From Sphingomonas cremea (GTDB lineage Bacteria; Pseudomonadota; Alphaproteobacteria; Sphingomonadales; Sphingomonadaceae), in assembly GCF_021502585.1 (NCBI RefSeq), contig NZ_JAKFGM010000001.1:248001-312000 (forward strand): 64,000 nucleotides of DNA. The letters run 5' to 3'. Every line of letters starts with the position of its first letter. Position 1 is the stretch's first letter. Below are positions 43,413 to 51,874 of this stretch, piece by piece. The notes beneath the pieces were generated by a model that was not told the origin of the DNA, made no database searches, and worked only from the letters and a program-made list of their open reading frames with translations. Position numbers and translations under genes: made by a program.

Positions 43413-44831
43413 ATGATCTTCAATTCGCTGACCTTTATCGTCTTCTTTGTCATTGTGCTCGCCTTGCACAACGGCCCGTTTTCGTGGCGCCAGAAGAAGA
43501 TCAACCTGCTGGTTGCGTCCTACCTGTTCTACGCCGCCTGGAACCCGCCGTTCGTCATCCTGCTGTGGGTTTCGACGGTGGTCGATTGGTGGGCAGCCCA
43601 ATGGATGGTGCGATCGAAACGGGAGCGTACCCGAAAGGCGTGGATGCTTATCTCCGTGGTCGTGAACCTCGGGATGCTCGGCTATTTCAAATATGGCGAT
43701 TTCCTGATGCAGAACTTCGTCACTGTGATGGGGTCGATCGGGGTCATTTATCAACCGCCGCCATGGGATATCGTGCTTCCCGTCGGGATCAGTTTCTACA
43801 CATTCGCCACCCTGTCCTACACGCTTGACGTCTATCTCCGCCGATCGAAACCAGCGGGGAGCTTCCTCAATTACGCGCTGTTCGTGACATTCTTCCCGCA
43901 TTTGGTCGCGGGTCCAATCATGCGGCCGACCGAGCTTGTGCCGCAGTTCGACGAGCCGCGCCGGGCAACTGCCCATCAGCTCTTCTTTGGCCTCGCCCTG
44001 CTGACACTCGGCCTTTTCCAGAAGGTGGTGATCGCCGACGGCTTCCTCGCTCCAGTGGTCGAGGCGGTCTACGACGCGCAAGGCAAGGTCCCAGGAATGC
44101 TCGACAGCTGGACCGCGACGCTTGCATTCGCCGGACAGATATTCTGCGATTTTGCCGGCTACTCGACGTCAGCGATCGGGGTCGCGCTTTGCCTGGGTTT
44201 CGCCATGCCCGACAATTTCCGCTTTCCCTATGGCGCGGTCGGCTTCTCCGACTTCTGGAGGCGCTGGCACATCACCTTGTCGAGCTGGCTGCGCGACTAT
44301 CTCTACATCCCGTTGGGGGGCAATCGGCATGGGACTGCGCGAACCTATGCCGCGCTGATGGGGACGATGCTGCTTGGCGGCTTATGGCACGGCGCCAATT
44401 GGACGTTCGTGGTCTGGGGCGGCCTTCACGGGCTCTACCTGTCGGCCGAGCGATGGCTGAGGTCTCGCTTCGCCGGCTTCAAGCCCGGAGCCATCACCCT
44501 ATTCTCGCTCGCCATCCTCACGTTCGTACTGATCAACGTCACCTGGGTTTTCTTCCGGGCGAAGACGTTTGGCGAAGCGGGTACGATCCTGACCGGCATG
44601 GCCGGCTTGGCAGCCAAGCCGGACCCGCTGATCGCCGCTGGTCCGATGATCATCGCGCTGACCATCGTCGCGGCAATCTTCGGCACGCACTGGGCGATGC
44701 GCGAAACAACGCTTGAGGCAGTGATCGAGCGGACTCCGTCCGTGGTCCTGGGCAGCATCTGGACGCTGATGCTGTTCGCGGTCGTCATCGAACAGGGACA
44801 AGGCAGTGCGTTTATCTATTTCGCCTTCTGA
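43413..44831 (+). CDS. MBOAT-family O-acetyltransferase (AlgI-like)
   Basis: 472-residue polytopic inner-membrane O-acyltransferase, which passes acetyl groups across the membrane to an extracellular polysaccharide. Family features are NSLTFIVFFVIV at the start, ASYLFYAAWNP near residue 35, FFPHLVAGPIMRP near 160, SDFWRRWHITLSSWLRDYLY near 283 and the catalytic-His region LLGGLWHGANWTFVVWGG near 320. ATG 43413 directly precedes this. The downstream SGNH-like gene overlaps it by 26 bases, the usual AlgI/AlgJ-type pairing. No alginate operon is visible, so the polymer is unknown. Confidence 0.9.
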   Translation: MIFNSLTFIVFFVIVLALHNGPFSWRQKKINLLVASYLFYAAWNPPFVILLWVSTVVDWWAAQWMVRSKRERTRKAWMLISVVVNLGMLGYFKYGDFLMQNFVTVMGSIGVIYQPPPWDIVLPVGISFYTFATLSYTLDVYLRRSKPAGSFLNYALFVTFFPHLVAGPIMRPTELVPQFDEPRRATAHQLFFGLALLTLGLFQKVVIADGFLAPVVEAVYDAQGKVPGMLDSWTATLAFAGQIFCDFAGYSTSAIGVALCLGFAMPDNFRFPYGAVGFSDFWRRWHITLSSWLRDYLYIPLGGNRHGTARTYAALMGTMLLGGLWHGANWTFVVWGGLHGLYLSAERWLRSRFAGFKPGAITLFSLAILTFVLINVTWVFFRAKTFGEAGTILTGMAGLAAKPDPLIAAGPMIIALTIVAAIFGTHWAMRETTLEAVIERTPSVVLGSIWTLMLFAVVIEQGQGSAFIYFAF

Positions 44832-46008
44832 CCCGGCCGCAACGCGGCACGAGGGTGCGCTGGCCAAGGGGCTGCGGCTCACGGCGTCCGACCGGCCTGG
44901 CGTCGCGCAGCCGGTACCGGTGCGCGACATCCCCGCGCGGCCTTGGGTGCGGATGGGTGCGATCGCCTTTTGCATCGTTACGCTGTTGCTTTGCGCCTGG
45001 GAATGGAATGCCCGCACCAATATCGGCCTGCGCGCCGGCGACCTCGACGACAGTCCGCAGTCCTGGGCCGAGCAACGCCGGATCGCCAGCACCGCGCCGA
45101 TCGCGATTGTCGGAGACAGTCGAATTCTGTTCGACACCGACCTTGATCGGTTCGAACAGCTCACCGGGATCCGTCCGGTTCAGGTTTCACACGTCGGCAC
45201 GAACGCCCGGCCGCTCCTCGAGCATTTCGCCAATGACCCCAAGTTCAAAGGTCTGCTGATCGTCGGCCTGGCCGACACAATGTATTTCGGGATGCCGGTA
45301 ATCGGGCTTGGCGGCGAAGCGGTGCACAACTTCCACAAGAATGGGAAGCCGTCGCAATTGACCGGTTTGTGGATCGATCGCTTCCTGCAGCGCCACATCG
45401 CCTTCCTCGATTCCGAATATCGGCTGAGTACCCAGGTGAAGCAGGTCGACACCGGCTGGCGCCACGGCGCCGACAGTCCATATGAAGACGTCTGGAAATT
45501 GGCCGAGGTGTCCGACGGGCGGCAATATTTCATGTGGGATCGAATCGAGACCGATCCCTATTTGCGCGGACATGCACGGCACGCCTGGGACGGTTTCAAA
45601 GGCCCGCCGGTGCCGCCGCGGCTCAGCGAATGGGTGATTGCACGAAGCGCAGAGGCAGTCCGCCGAATTCGGGCCCGTGGCGGCGACGTCGTATTTGTCC
45701 GCCCACCGTCATCGTCGCAGCTGCGCGTAAACGAAGAACAGCGCATTCCACGAGTGAGAGGATGGGACAGGCTGCTGAAAGGAACTTCCGCGGTGGGAGT
45801 CCACATCGACGACCTAGCCCAGGCACAGCACCTCATCCTGCCCGAATGGTCGCACCTGACACGCCGGTGTGCGACCGTGTTCACGGATGCTTATGTGCGC
45901 CGGCTGGCGGAACAGACGTCACGGATCAAATTGCGACCGGATGCGCCGCCGCCGCTCAACAGCAAAGACTGCGTTGCGCCTCCATCGCGCCAGGTTGCGG
46001 CACGCTAG
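44806..46008 (+). CDS. SGNH-hydrolase-like partner of the O-acetyltransferase
   Basis: 400 residues: hydrophilic N-terminus, one membrane helix at about residues 50-66 (GAIAFCIVTLLLCAW), then a periplasmic domain. IVGDSRILFDTDL near residue 100 carries the GDS nucleophile block, and LILPEWSHLTRRC near 345 carries a candidate catalytic His. It is probably the AlgJ/AlgX-type acetyl-transfer enzyme that receives acetyl groups from the MBOAT protein. The start is GTG 44806 inside the end of the upstream gene; a later internal start near Met50 would delete the cytoplasmic tail. Confidence 0.75.
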   Translation: MRLSISPSDPAATRHEGALAKGLRLTASDRPGVAQPVPVRDIPARPWVRMGAIAFCIVTLLLCAWEWNARTNIGLRAGDLDDSPQSWAEQRRIASTAPIAIVGDSRILFDTDLDRFEQLTGIRPVQVSHVGTNARPLLEHFANDPKFKGLLIVGLADTMYFGMPVIGLGGEAVHNFHKNGKPSQLTGLWIDRFLQRHIAFLDSEYRLSTQVKQVDTGWRHGADSPYEDVWKLAEVSDGRQYFMWDRIETDPYLRGHARHAWDGFKGPPVPPRLSEWVIARSAEAVRRIRARGGDVVFVRPPSSSQLRVNEEQRIPRVRGWDRLLKGTSAVGVHIDDLAQAQHLILPEWSHLTRRCATVFTDAYVRRLAEQTSRIKLRPDAPPPLNSKDCVAPPSRQVAAR

Positions 46009-46111
46009 GTTTCGACCCCGCTCCGGCATCGCCTTCGCACCTGCAGAAGACATGTTTGTTGCGGCGCGCAAGAGGCAGGACTAGGCTTTGGCAAAATTCA
46101 GGAGCGGATGC

Positions 46112-46642
46112 ATGGCCAAGCCGGCGGACAAGGTAACTATCAAGAAATATGCGAACCGGCGCCTCTACGACACGGAAAGCAGCAGCTACATCACCCTCGA
46201 CCGGCTGGCGGCAATGATCCGCGAAGGCCGCGACTTTGAAGTTGTCGATGCGAAGTCCGGCGAGGACATTACCCACCAGGTTTTGACCCAGATTATCGTC
46301 GACGAAGAGTCGAGGGGCGCGACGATGCTGCCGGTCAATTTCCTGCGCCAACTGATCGGCCTCTATGGGGGACAGATGCAGGGCGCGGTGCCACCATATC
46401 TGGAAGCGGCTATGGAGGCGTTCGACAAGAATCAGAAGGCGATGGCTGGCGCCTTCGGCCCGAACATGTTTGCCGACCTTGCCAAGCGCAACATGGCAAT
46501 GTTCGAGGAAGCCGCCCAAGCTATGACTGGCAAAAAGGCCAAGTCCTCTGCAGCCAGTGACGACGGATCGGCCGAAGAACTGGCCAAGCTGAAAGAGGAG
46601 CTGGCTGCACTCCAGGCCAAGGTCGATAAGCTCGGCAAATGA
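46112..46642 (+). CDS. phaR: PhaR, polyhydroxyalkanoate synthesis repressor
   Basis: Repressor of phasin and PHB-related genes that also binds PHB granules. 176 residues: N-terminal DNA-binding domain with IKKYANRRLYDTESSSYITL near residue 10 and two PHB-accumulation regulatory repeats through residue 110. A Lys/Glu-rich coiled coil ends the protein. ATG 46112 has AGGAG eight bases upstream, so the TTG at 46088 is not needed. It overlaps the next gene by four bases. No pha synthase genes are in the window. Confidence 0.93.
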   Translation: MAKPADKVTIKKYANRRLYDTESSSYITLDRLAAMIREGRDFEVVDAKSGEDITHQVLTQIIVDEESRGATMLPVNFLRQLIGLYGGQMQGAVPPYLEAAMEAFDKNQKAMAGAFGPNMFADLAKRNMAMFEEAAQAMTGKKAKSSAASDDGSAEELAKLKEELAALQAKVDKLGK

Positions 46643-47061
46643 TTCGACTTGCTGTCGTTCTGCTGGCCGCGGCTTCACCGGCGGCCACCCAAGTTGCTCC
46701 ACTATCATTCGAACCCGGTAAGGCGCTTCCGCTAGCTCCCGGCCAATGGTCATATATTCCCACGGCGGGCGGATCGCTGGCGTCATTCGGTTCGGCCGTC
46801 ACTCTACGGTGCGATCGGACGACCCGAACGGTAACGATTACCCGGCCTAGTTCCGGCGTGGCAACCGGTCCGCTGACGTTTGCGACGAGCTCGCTCATCC
46901 GCACGCTGCCCCTCGGCGGGCGTTTGCTGGCCAATGATCCGCTGCTCGACGCAATTGCGTTCAGCCGCGGGAGGTTTCTGATGTCGGATGGCGCGGGGCC
47001 AATTCTGGCAATTCCGGCCTGGCCGGAAGCGGCGCGAAGCATTGAAGATTGCCGAAACTGA
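46639..47061 (+). CDS. Hypothetical exported protein
   Basis: 140 residues with a short signal peptide (MIRLAVVLLAAASPAATQ) and a mature part rich in beta-prone Gly/Ser/Thr segments. Two Cys (about 58 and 138) could form a disulfide. The start overlaps the phaR stop (ATGA). No family recognised; export to the periplasm is inferred from the leader. Confidence 0.72.
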   Translation: MIRLAVVLLAAASPAATQVAPLSFEPGKALPLAPGQWSYIPTAGGSLASFGSAVTLRCDRTTRTVTITRPSSGVATGPLTFATSSLIRTLPLGGRLLANDPLLDAIAFSRGRFLMSDGAGPILAIPAWPEAARSIEDCRN

Positions 47062-47126
47062 CTACTAATACAAGTCTTGTTTATTACCACGAACCACAAC
47101 ATGCTGTGTCCAGCTTCAACGCAGCG

Positions 47127-47140
47127 AAAGGAGGTGATCC
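47127..47140 (+). promoter_or_regulatory. 14-nt perfect Shine-Dalgarno, complement of the 16S rRNA 3' tail
   Basis: AAAGGAGGTGATCC is the exact complement of GGATCACCTCCTTT, the conserved 3' end of bacterial 16S rRNA. GGAGG lies seven bases before ATG 47142. Ordinary sites here pair over four to seven bases. Confidence 0.8.
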
Positions 47141-47141
47141 G

Positions 47142-47198
47142 ATGTCTCATGGTTCAGCAGGGAGGTCGGTTCTGTTCGCTTGGAAGGTGGTGGCTTAA
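47142..47198 (+). CDS. 18-residue peptide with extreme ribosome-binding site
   Basis: Short gene encoding MSHGSAGRSVLFAWKVVA, preceded by the 14-nt perfect anti-16S pairing and followed, 54 bases after the stop, by a strong intrinsic terminator. The peptide is basic and amphipathic, with no runs of one amino acid, so classical attenuation by a leader peptide is unlikely. It sits in a 305-base gap between an exported-protein gene and the histone-like gene. It could be a real microprotein, or the coding look could belong to a small RNA that titrates ribosomes or base-pairs with mRNAs. Confidence 0.55.
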   Translation: MSHGSAGRSVLFAWKVVA

Positions 47199-47251
47199 CC
47201 AGCCAACCTTGGCCTTCCGGGCTTGAACGTCCGGTCGCTGACCATGTTGAA

Positions 47252-47284
47252 GGGGGCTGTCGTGTGGTGCGACAGCTCCCTTTT
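47252..47284 (+). terminator. Rho-independent terminator
   Basis: GGGGGCTGTCG-TGTGGTG-CGACAGCTCCC followed by TTTT: an 11-pair stem with one G-T wobble. It ends the short-peptide transcript 82 bases before the histone-like gene, so that gene needs its own promoter or read-through. Confidence 0.85.
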
Positions 47285-47366
47285 ACTTGTGGCATTTCTG
47301 CACTATTTCGGAACCGTTTCGGCGATGAACCGCTTTGTGCGGTAACGATCGAAAAGGGAGGCACAG

Positions 47367-47882
47367 ATGGCCAAAGCTTCGAAGACCGGCGGTTCCAGCA
47401 AAACGACAATGGACAAGATCGCAAAGGCGGCGATGAGTCGCGAAATGCTTGCGGCGGGATTGACCGCTGCGGCGGCCGCGATCGCGGCCAGCCCAAAGGC
47501 GCGAAAAGCGATCCGTGAGGCCGGCCTCGATGCGGCCGATAGTGCCAGCGCCGCGGCGACACAGATGATGAGCAATGCATCGAAACTGGGCTCGCTGATC
47601 GCCGAAGCAGTTGCCGACGCCGCCCAGCGCGTGCTGTCGGGCAAGTGGGCCGATGAGGATTCGGGATCGTCGGGCACCGCCTCTTCGAAGCCGGTCGCCA
47701 AGCGCGCTGCACCGCGTAAGACTGGAGCGACCCGCAAGGCTCCTTCCACTCGGGCAGCCGCCGCCAAATCGGCGACCCGCAAGGCACCGGCGCGCAAGGC
47801 CGCGCCTAAGCGGCGCTCGAGCGCATCGGCTCGCAAGCGGGCACCTGCCAAATCCAAGGCGACCCCGCCGGCAAAGGGCTAA
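47367..47882 (+). CDS. Histone H1-like/AlgP-like nucleoid protein
   Basis: 171 residues in two halves. Residues 1-95 are Ala-rich helices (AAGLTAAAAAIAASPKARKAI) and may dimerise. Residues 105-171 are a Lys/Arg/Ala/Pro repeat tail (RKAPSTRAAAAK, TRKAPARKAAPK) like eukaryotic H1 and bacterial AlgP/HctB tails. This suggests sequence-independent DNA binding. ATG 47367 has AAGGGAGG just upstream. Own terminator downstream. Specific role unknown. Confidence 0.78.
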   Translation: MAKASKTGGSSKTTMDKIAKAAMSREMLAAGLTAAAAAIAASPKARKAIREAGLDAADSASAAATQMMSNASKLGSLIAEAVADAAQRVLSGKWADEDSGSSGTASSKPVAKRAAPRKTGATRKAPSTRAAAAKSATRKAPARKAAPKRRSSASARKRAPAKSKATPPAKG

Positions 47883-47902
47883 GCATGCTCATCAGGATCG
47901 AG

Positions 47903-47928
47903 GGGCTCCGGGTTTGAAACCGGGGCCC
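47903..47928 (+). terminator. Terminator-like hairpin after the histone-like gene
   Basis: GGGCTCCGG-GTTTGAAA-CCGGGGCCC followed by TTCTCC: nine pairs including one wobble, with a weak T tail. It would separate the histone-like gene from glmU, which starts 44 bases further on. Confidence 0.6.
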
Positions 47929-47971
47929 TTCTCCTATGGCAAAGGCGTGAAGGGCGTGTAATGGCGACGCC

Positions 47972-49327
47972 ATGAATCAGTCGAAATTTTCGGTCGTCAT
48001 CCTTGCCGCTGGGCAGGGCACGCGCATGCGTTCCGACACCCATAAGGTGCTACACCCGATCGCGGGCAAGCCGATGCTGCTCCATTTGCTTTCAACCGTG
48101 GAAGCGATGGGTTCGGATCGACGTGTCGTCGTCGTCGGCAAGGGCCGCGAACAGCTTGAGGCAGCGCTCCACGGCCATGGCGTAGCGACCGCCCTGCAAG
48201 CCGAGCAGAAGGGCACCGGTCATGCGGTGCAAATGGCTGAAGAGGCGCTTGCCGGTTTCGATGGGCCCGTCTTAGTTCTTTATGGCGATACGCCATTCGT
48301 TACCGCGGAGACATTGGGGCGAATGCTCGATCGGCTCGCCCAGCCAGACGACCCCGGCGTGGTAGTGCTGGCTAGCTCGCCAGACGACGGCAAGACCTAT
48401 GGCCGAGTGATCCTGAGCGATGCCGACCACATCGCGAAGATGGTCGAATATAAGGACGCCGACGAGGCCGAGCGCGCGGTCAGGCTGTGCAATAGCGGCA
48501 TGATGGCGGTGGGCTCGAAAAACCTGTTCCGCTGGCTGGCGAAGGTCGGCAACGATAATGTAGCGGGCGAATACTACCTTCCCGACATCGTCATGATCGC
48601 AAAGGAAGAGGGTCGGGCGCCCGTGGCGATCGAGGGCGAGCCGTTCGAAACCGCGGGGGTCAACAGTCGCGCAGAGTTGGCGCATCTGGAGCTCGACTGG
48701 CAGCGGCGGCGGCGCGAGGAAGCGCTCGAGCAAGGTGCGACTTTGATCGATCCCGAAAGCGTTTGGTTCTCGGCCGACACGGAACTCGGCCGCGACTGCA
48801 CGATCGAGCCTCACGTCGTGTTCGGTCCAGGCGTGAAGATCGCGGATGGCGCTACCATCCGCGCCTTTTCGCACATTGAGGGCGCGATCATTTCGACCGG
48901 CTGCGAGGTTGGTCCGTTCGCCCGACTCCGTCCTGGCGCTTTGTTGGGCGAGGGGGCCAAGGTCGGTAATTTCGTCGAGGTGAAAAAGGCCAATCTTGGC
49001 AAGGGAGCCAAGGCCAACCACCTATCCTACATCGGTGATGCCGAGGTGGGCGAAAAGGCCAACATCGGCGCCGGTACGATCACCTGCAACTACGACGGGT
49101 TCGGCAAGTACAAGACCGAGATTGGCGCAGGAGCCTTCATCGGTTCGAACAGCGCACTGGTCGCGCCGGTCAGCATAGGGGCGGGTGCAATCGTTGGAGC
49201 GGGTTCGGTTGTGACCAAGAATGTAGCCGCCGACGAACTCGTCATCGCGCGGGGCGAGCAGAAGGGATTTGCCGGCTGGGCAGCTCGCTTTCGCAAAAGC
49301 CAGCAGGCGAAGAAGGACAAGAAATAA
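47972..49327 (+). CDS. glmU: GlmU, bifunctional GlcN-1-P acetyltransferase / UDP-GlcNAc pyrophosphorylase
   Basis: Makes UDP-GlcNAc for peptidoglycan and lipopolysaccharide. N-terminal uridylyltransferase with LAAGQGTRMRSDTHKVL near residue 11 and LYGDTPF near 103. The C-terminal left-handed beta-helix acetyltransferase begins near residue 250, with hexapeptide repeats and FVEVKKANLGKGAKANHLSY near 332. 451 residues, complete. One base separates it from glmS, giving a two-step amino-sugar operon. Confidence 0.96.
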   Translation: MNQSKFSVVILAAGQGTRMRSDTHKVLHPIAGKPMLLHLLSTVEAMGSDRRVVVVGKGREQLEAALHGHGVATALQAEQKGTGHAVQMAEEALAGFDGPVLVLYGDTPFVTAETLGRMLDRLAQPDDPGVVVLASSPDDGKTYGRVILSDADHIAKMVEYKDADEAERAVRLCNSGMMAVGSKNLFRWLAKVGNDNVAGEYYLPDIVMIAKEEGRAPVAIEGEPFETAGVNSRAELAHLELDWQRRRREEALEQGATLIDPESVWFSADTELGRDCTIEPHVVFGPGVKIADGATIRAFSHIEGAIISTGCEVGPFARLRPGALLGEGAKVGNFVEVKKANLGKGAKANHLSYIGDAEVGEKANIGAGTITCNYDGFGKYKTEIGAGAFIGSNSALVAPVSIGAGAIVGAGSVVTKNVAADELVIARGEQKGFAGWAARFRKSQQAKKDKK

Positions 49328-49328
49328 T

Positions 49329-51152
49329 ATGTGCGGCATTGTCGGGATCGTTGGTCGCGAAGCGGTAGCGCAGCGCCTATTCGACGGTCTCAAGCGCCTC
49401 GAATATCGCGGTTATGACTCGGCCGGTATCTGTACTGTGCAAAATGGCGAGTTCGAGCGTCGCCGTGCCGAAGGCAAGCTTGAGAATCTCGCTCGTGAGT
49501 TGACCGTCGAACCGCTGTACGGGGACGTTGGCATTGCCCACACGCGCTGGGCGACGCATGGCGCGCCGACCGTCGACAATGCGCACCCGCACATCGCAGG
49601 ACCGGTGGCGCTGGTACACAATGGCATCATCGAGAATTTCAAGCCGTTGCGCGACGAGTTGTTGGCCGATGGCCGGAAATTCCTGAGCGAAACCGACAGC
49701 GAAGTGGTCGCGCATCTGGTCGCGCGTGAAATCGAGCGAGGCGCATCGCCGACCGATGCCGTCGCGACCGTCTTGCCGCGCCTACATGGCGCATTCGCCA
49801 TCGCCTTCCTGTTCAAGGACTATCCCGACCAGATCATCGGCGCGCGCATGGGTGCGCCACTGACCGTCGGTTATGGCCAGGGTGAGAATTACCTCGGTTC
49901 CGATGCGCTGGCGCTGGCGCCTCTGACCCAGAAGATTGCCTACTTGGAGGAAGGCGACTGGGCGGTCGTCGAGCGGGACAGGATCCAGATCTACGACCGA
50001 GCGAACCAGCCTGTGACCCGCGTGATCGTCGAGTCCGGGGCATCGTCGGCGCGGATCGAGAAGGGTAATTATCGCCACTATATGCAGAAGGAGATTTTCG
50101 AGCAGCCGATCGTGGTTGCCCAGACTCTCCAAAGCTATGTCCGCCCGTTCGAGGGCAAGGTCGCGCTACCCGATTTCGATTTCGACCTGAGCACGGTCAA
50201 CCGCGTTACGATCGTCGCCTGCGGGACCAGTTTCTACGCCGGCATGGTCGCCAAATATTGGTTCGAGCAATTCGCCCGTGTGCCGGTCGACATCGATGTG
50301 GCGAGCGAATTTCGGTACCGCCAGCCGGTACTGGAGCCGGGCGGGCTTGCGCTGTTTATTTCGCAGTCGGGCGAGACGGCGGACACACTGGCTGCGCTGC
50401 GTCACGCCCGGGAGGAAGGCCAGGTCATCGCTGTTGTGGTCAATGTCCCGACCAGTTCTATGGCGCGCGAGGCGGACCTGCTGCTGCCGACTCATGCGGG
50501 GCCGGAAATCGGTGTCGCCTCAACCAAGGCCTTCACCTGCCAGCTGGCAGTGCTTGCCGCGCTTGCCGCCAACCTGGCCCGCGCCAAAGGTCGAATGAGC
50601 GAGGAGGAAGAGCGGGAGATCGTCGCTCATCTGCAGGAAGCGCCGGAAGCGATGAACCTGGCGCTCGGCCATGACGATGACATTGCCCAGCACGCCCACC
50701 TCGTCGCGCCGGCGCGTGACGTGCTCTATCTCGGCCGCGGGCCGGACTATCCGATGGCGCTGGAAGGCGCGCTGAAGCTCAAGGAAATCAGTTATATCCA
50801 TGCCGAGGGCTATGCCGCCGGAGAAATGAAGCATGGACCGATCGCGCTGATCGACGACCTGGTGCCGGTGATCGTGCTGGCGCCGTCGGGTCCGCTGTTC
50901 GAGAAGACCGTCAGCAATATGCAGGAGGTCCGCGCCCGCGGCGGCAAGATCATCCTCATTTCGGATGCCAAGGGACTGGCCGAGGCAGGCGACGGGTGCG
51001 TCGCGACAATCGAGATGCCTGAGGTTCACCCGCTGATCGCGCCGCTGGTTTACGCGGTGCCTGTGCAGCTGCTCGCCTACCACGTCGCCGTGGCCAAGGG
51101 CACCGACGTCGACCAGCCGCGCAACCTTGCCAAGAGCGTCACAGTGGAATGA
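49329..51152 (+). CDS. glmS: GlmS, glutamine-fructose-6-phosphate aminotransferase
   Basis: First committed step of hexosamine synthesis. After removal of Met1, Cys2 in MCGIVGIVG is the glutaminase nucleophile, and HTRWATHGAP near residue 75 binds glutamine. Two SIS sugar-binding domains follow, with CGTSFYAGMVAKYWFE near 298 and the C-terminal DQPRNLAKSVTVE. The start is ATG 49329 because Cys must follow Met; upstream in-frame codons lie in glmU. 607 residues. No glmS ribozyme is expected or seen. Confidence 0.96.
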   Translation: MCGIVGIVGREAVAQRLFDGLKRLEYRGYDSAGICTVQNGEFERRRAEGKLENLARELTVEPLYGDVGIAHTRWATHGAPTVDNAHPHIAGPVALVHNGIIENFKPLRDELLADGRKFLSETDSEVVAHLVAREIERGASPTDAVATVLPRLHGAFAIAFLFKDYPDQIIGARMGAPLTVGYGQGENYLGSDALALAPLTQKIAYLEEGDWAVVERDRIQIYDRANQPVTRVIVESGASSARIEKGNYRHYMQKEIFEQPIVVAQTLQSYVRPFEGKVALPDFDFDLSTVNRVTIVACGTSFYAGMVAKYWFEQFARVPVDIDVASEFRYRQPVLEPGGLALFISQSGETADTLAALRHAREEGQVIAVVVNVPTSSMAREADLLLPTHAGPEIGVASTKAFTCQLAVLAALAANLARAKGRMSEEEEREIVAHLQEAPEAMNLALGHDDDIAQHAHLVAPARDVLYLGRGPDYPMALEGALKLKEISYIHAEGYAAGEMKHGPIALIDDLVPVIVLAPSGPLFEKTVSNMQEVRARGGKIILISDAKGLAEAGDGCVATIEMPEVHPLIAPLVYAVPVQLLAYHVAVAKGTDVDQPRNLAKSVTVE

Positions 51153-51874
51153 AACACATCGGCATCCTGGCGCACAGCTTCGAGGGTGCGACACTTTGTT
51201 TTCGGACGGCATGTCTCGAAGGCGTGAAGCGGCTCGGCGCGCATATGCACCCGGAAATCACCATGACCTGCAGCCCAATGGCACTGATGGTTGAAGCATG
51301 GGAACGGGGCGACAATGCGCAGTTGCGTGGCTCATTTATGGAAGACGCAAGAAGGCTTGAGGCCGCGGGCTGCGATTTCTTCGTGCTGCCCGACAACACG
51401 GCCCATATCGCGCTGGAATCGCCGGGCGACCCGTTTCCAATCCCGGCCCTACACATCGGCGAAGTCGTGGCCGAGCAAGCAAGGCGCGACGAGAGGACCA
51501 AGGTCGGCATCCTCGGTACCAACTGGACAATGACCGGTCCGGTCTATCCGGGCGCGCTTGGCCGCCGGGGGATTGGCTGGGCCGTTCCGGACGAGGCGGA
51601 TCGGCGGCAGGTTCACGACATCATCATGGATGAGCTTTGCCTCGGCATGTTCACCGATGTTGCGCGCACCAAATATGTTCGGATCATCGAAAAACTGAAG
51701 GCCGAGGGCTGCGACGCGGTGGCGCTGGTCTGCACCGAAATACCGCTGCTTATCACCCGGGATGTGTCGCCGTTGCCGATCCTCGATTCCACCCGTCTAC
51801 TATCGGCAGCGGCAGTTGAGGTGGCGCTTGGCGAGCGGCCAATGCCTGAGTGGCGTGGCGGCCGAGTGGCCTAG
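51149..51874 (+). CDS. Aspartate/glutamate racemase-family protein with Cys-to-Asp change
   Basis: 241-residue member of the Asp/Glu/hydantoin racemase superfamily. These enzymes use two Cys, one in a (P)CNTAH block and one in a C-T-E block. Here the first reads LPDNTAH with Asp82 replacing Cys, while the second is intact as VCTEIP with Cys195. One-base racemisation or a different reaction (lyase, isomerase or a one-sided racemase) is possible. It is coupled to glmS by an ATGA overlap, so a cell-wall link such as D-amino acid supply is plausible but unproven. Confidence 0.82.
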   Translation: MKHIGILAHSFEGATLCFRTACLEGVKRLGAHMHPEITMTCSPMALMVEAWERGDNAQLRGSFMEDARRLEAAGCDFFVLPDNTAHIALESPGDPFPIPALHIGEVVAEQARRDERTKVGILGTNWTMTGPVYPGALGRRGIGWAVPDEADRRQVHDIIMDELCLGMFTDVARTKYVRIIEKLKAEGCDAVALVCTEIPLLITRDVSPLPILDSTRLLSAAAVEVALGERPMPEWRGGRVA

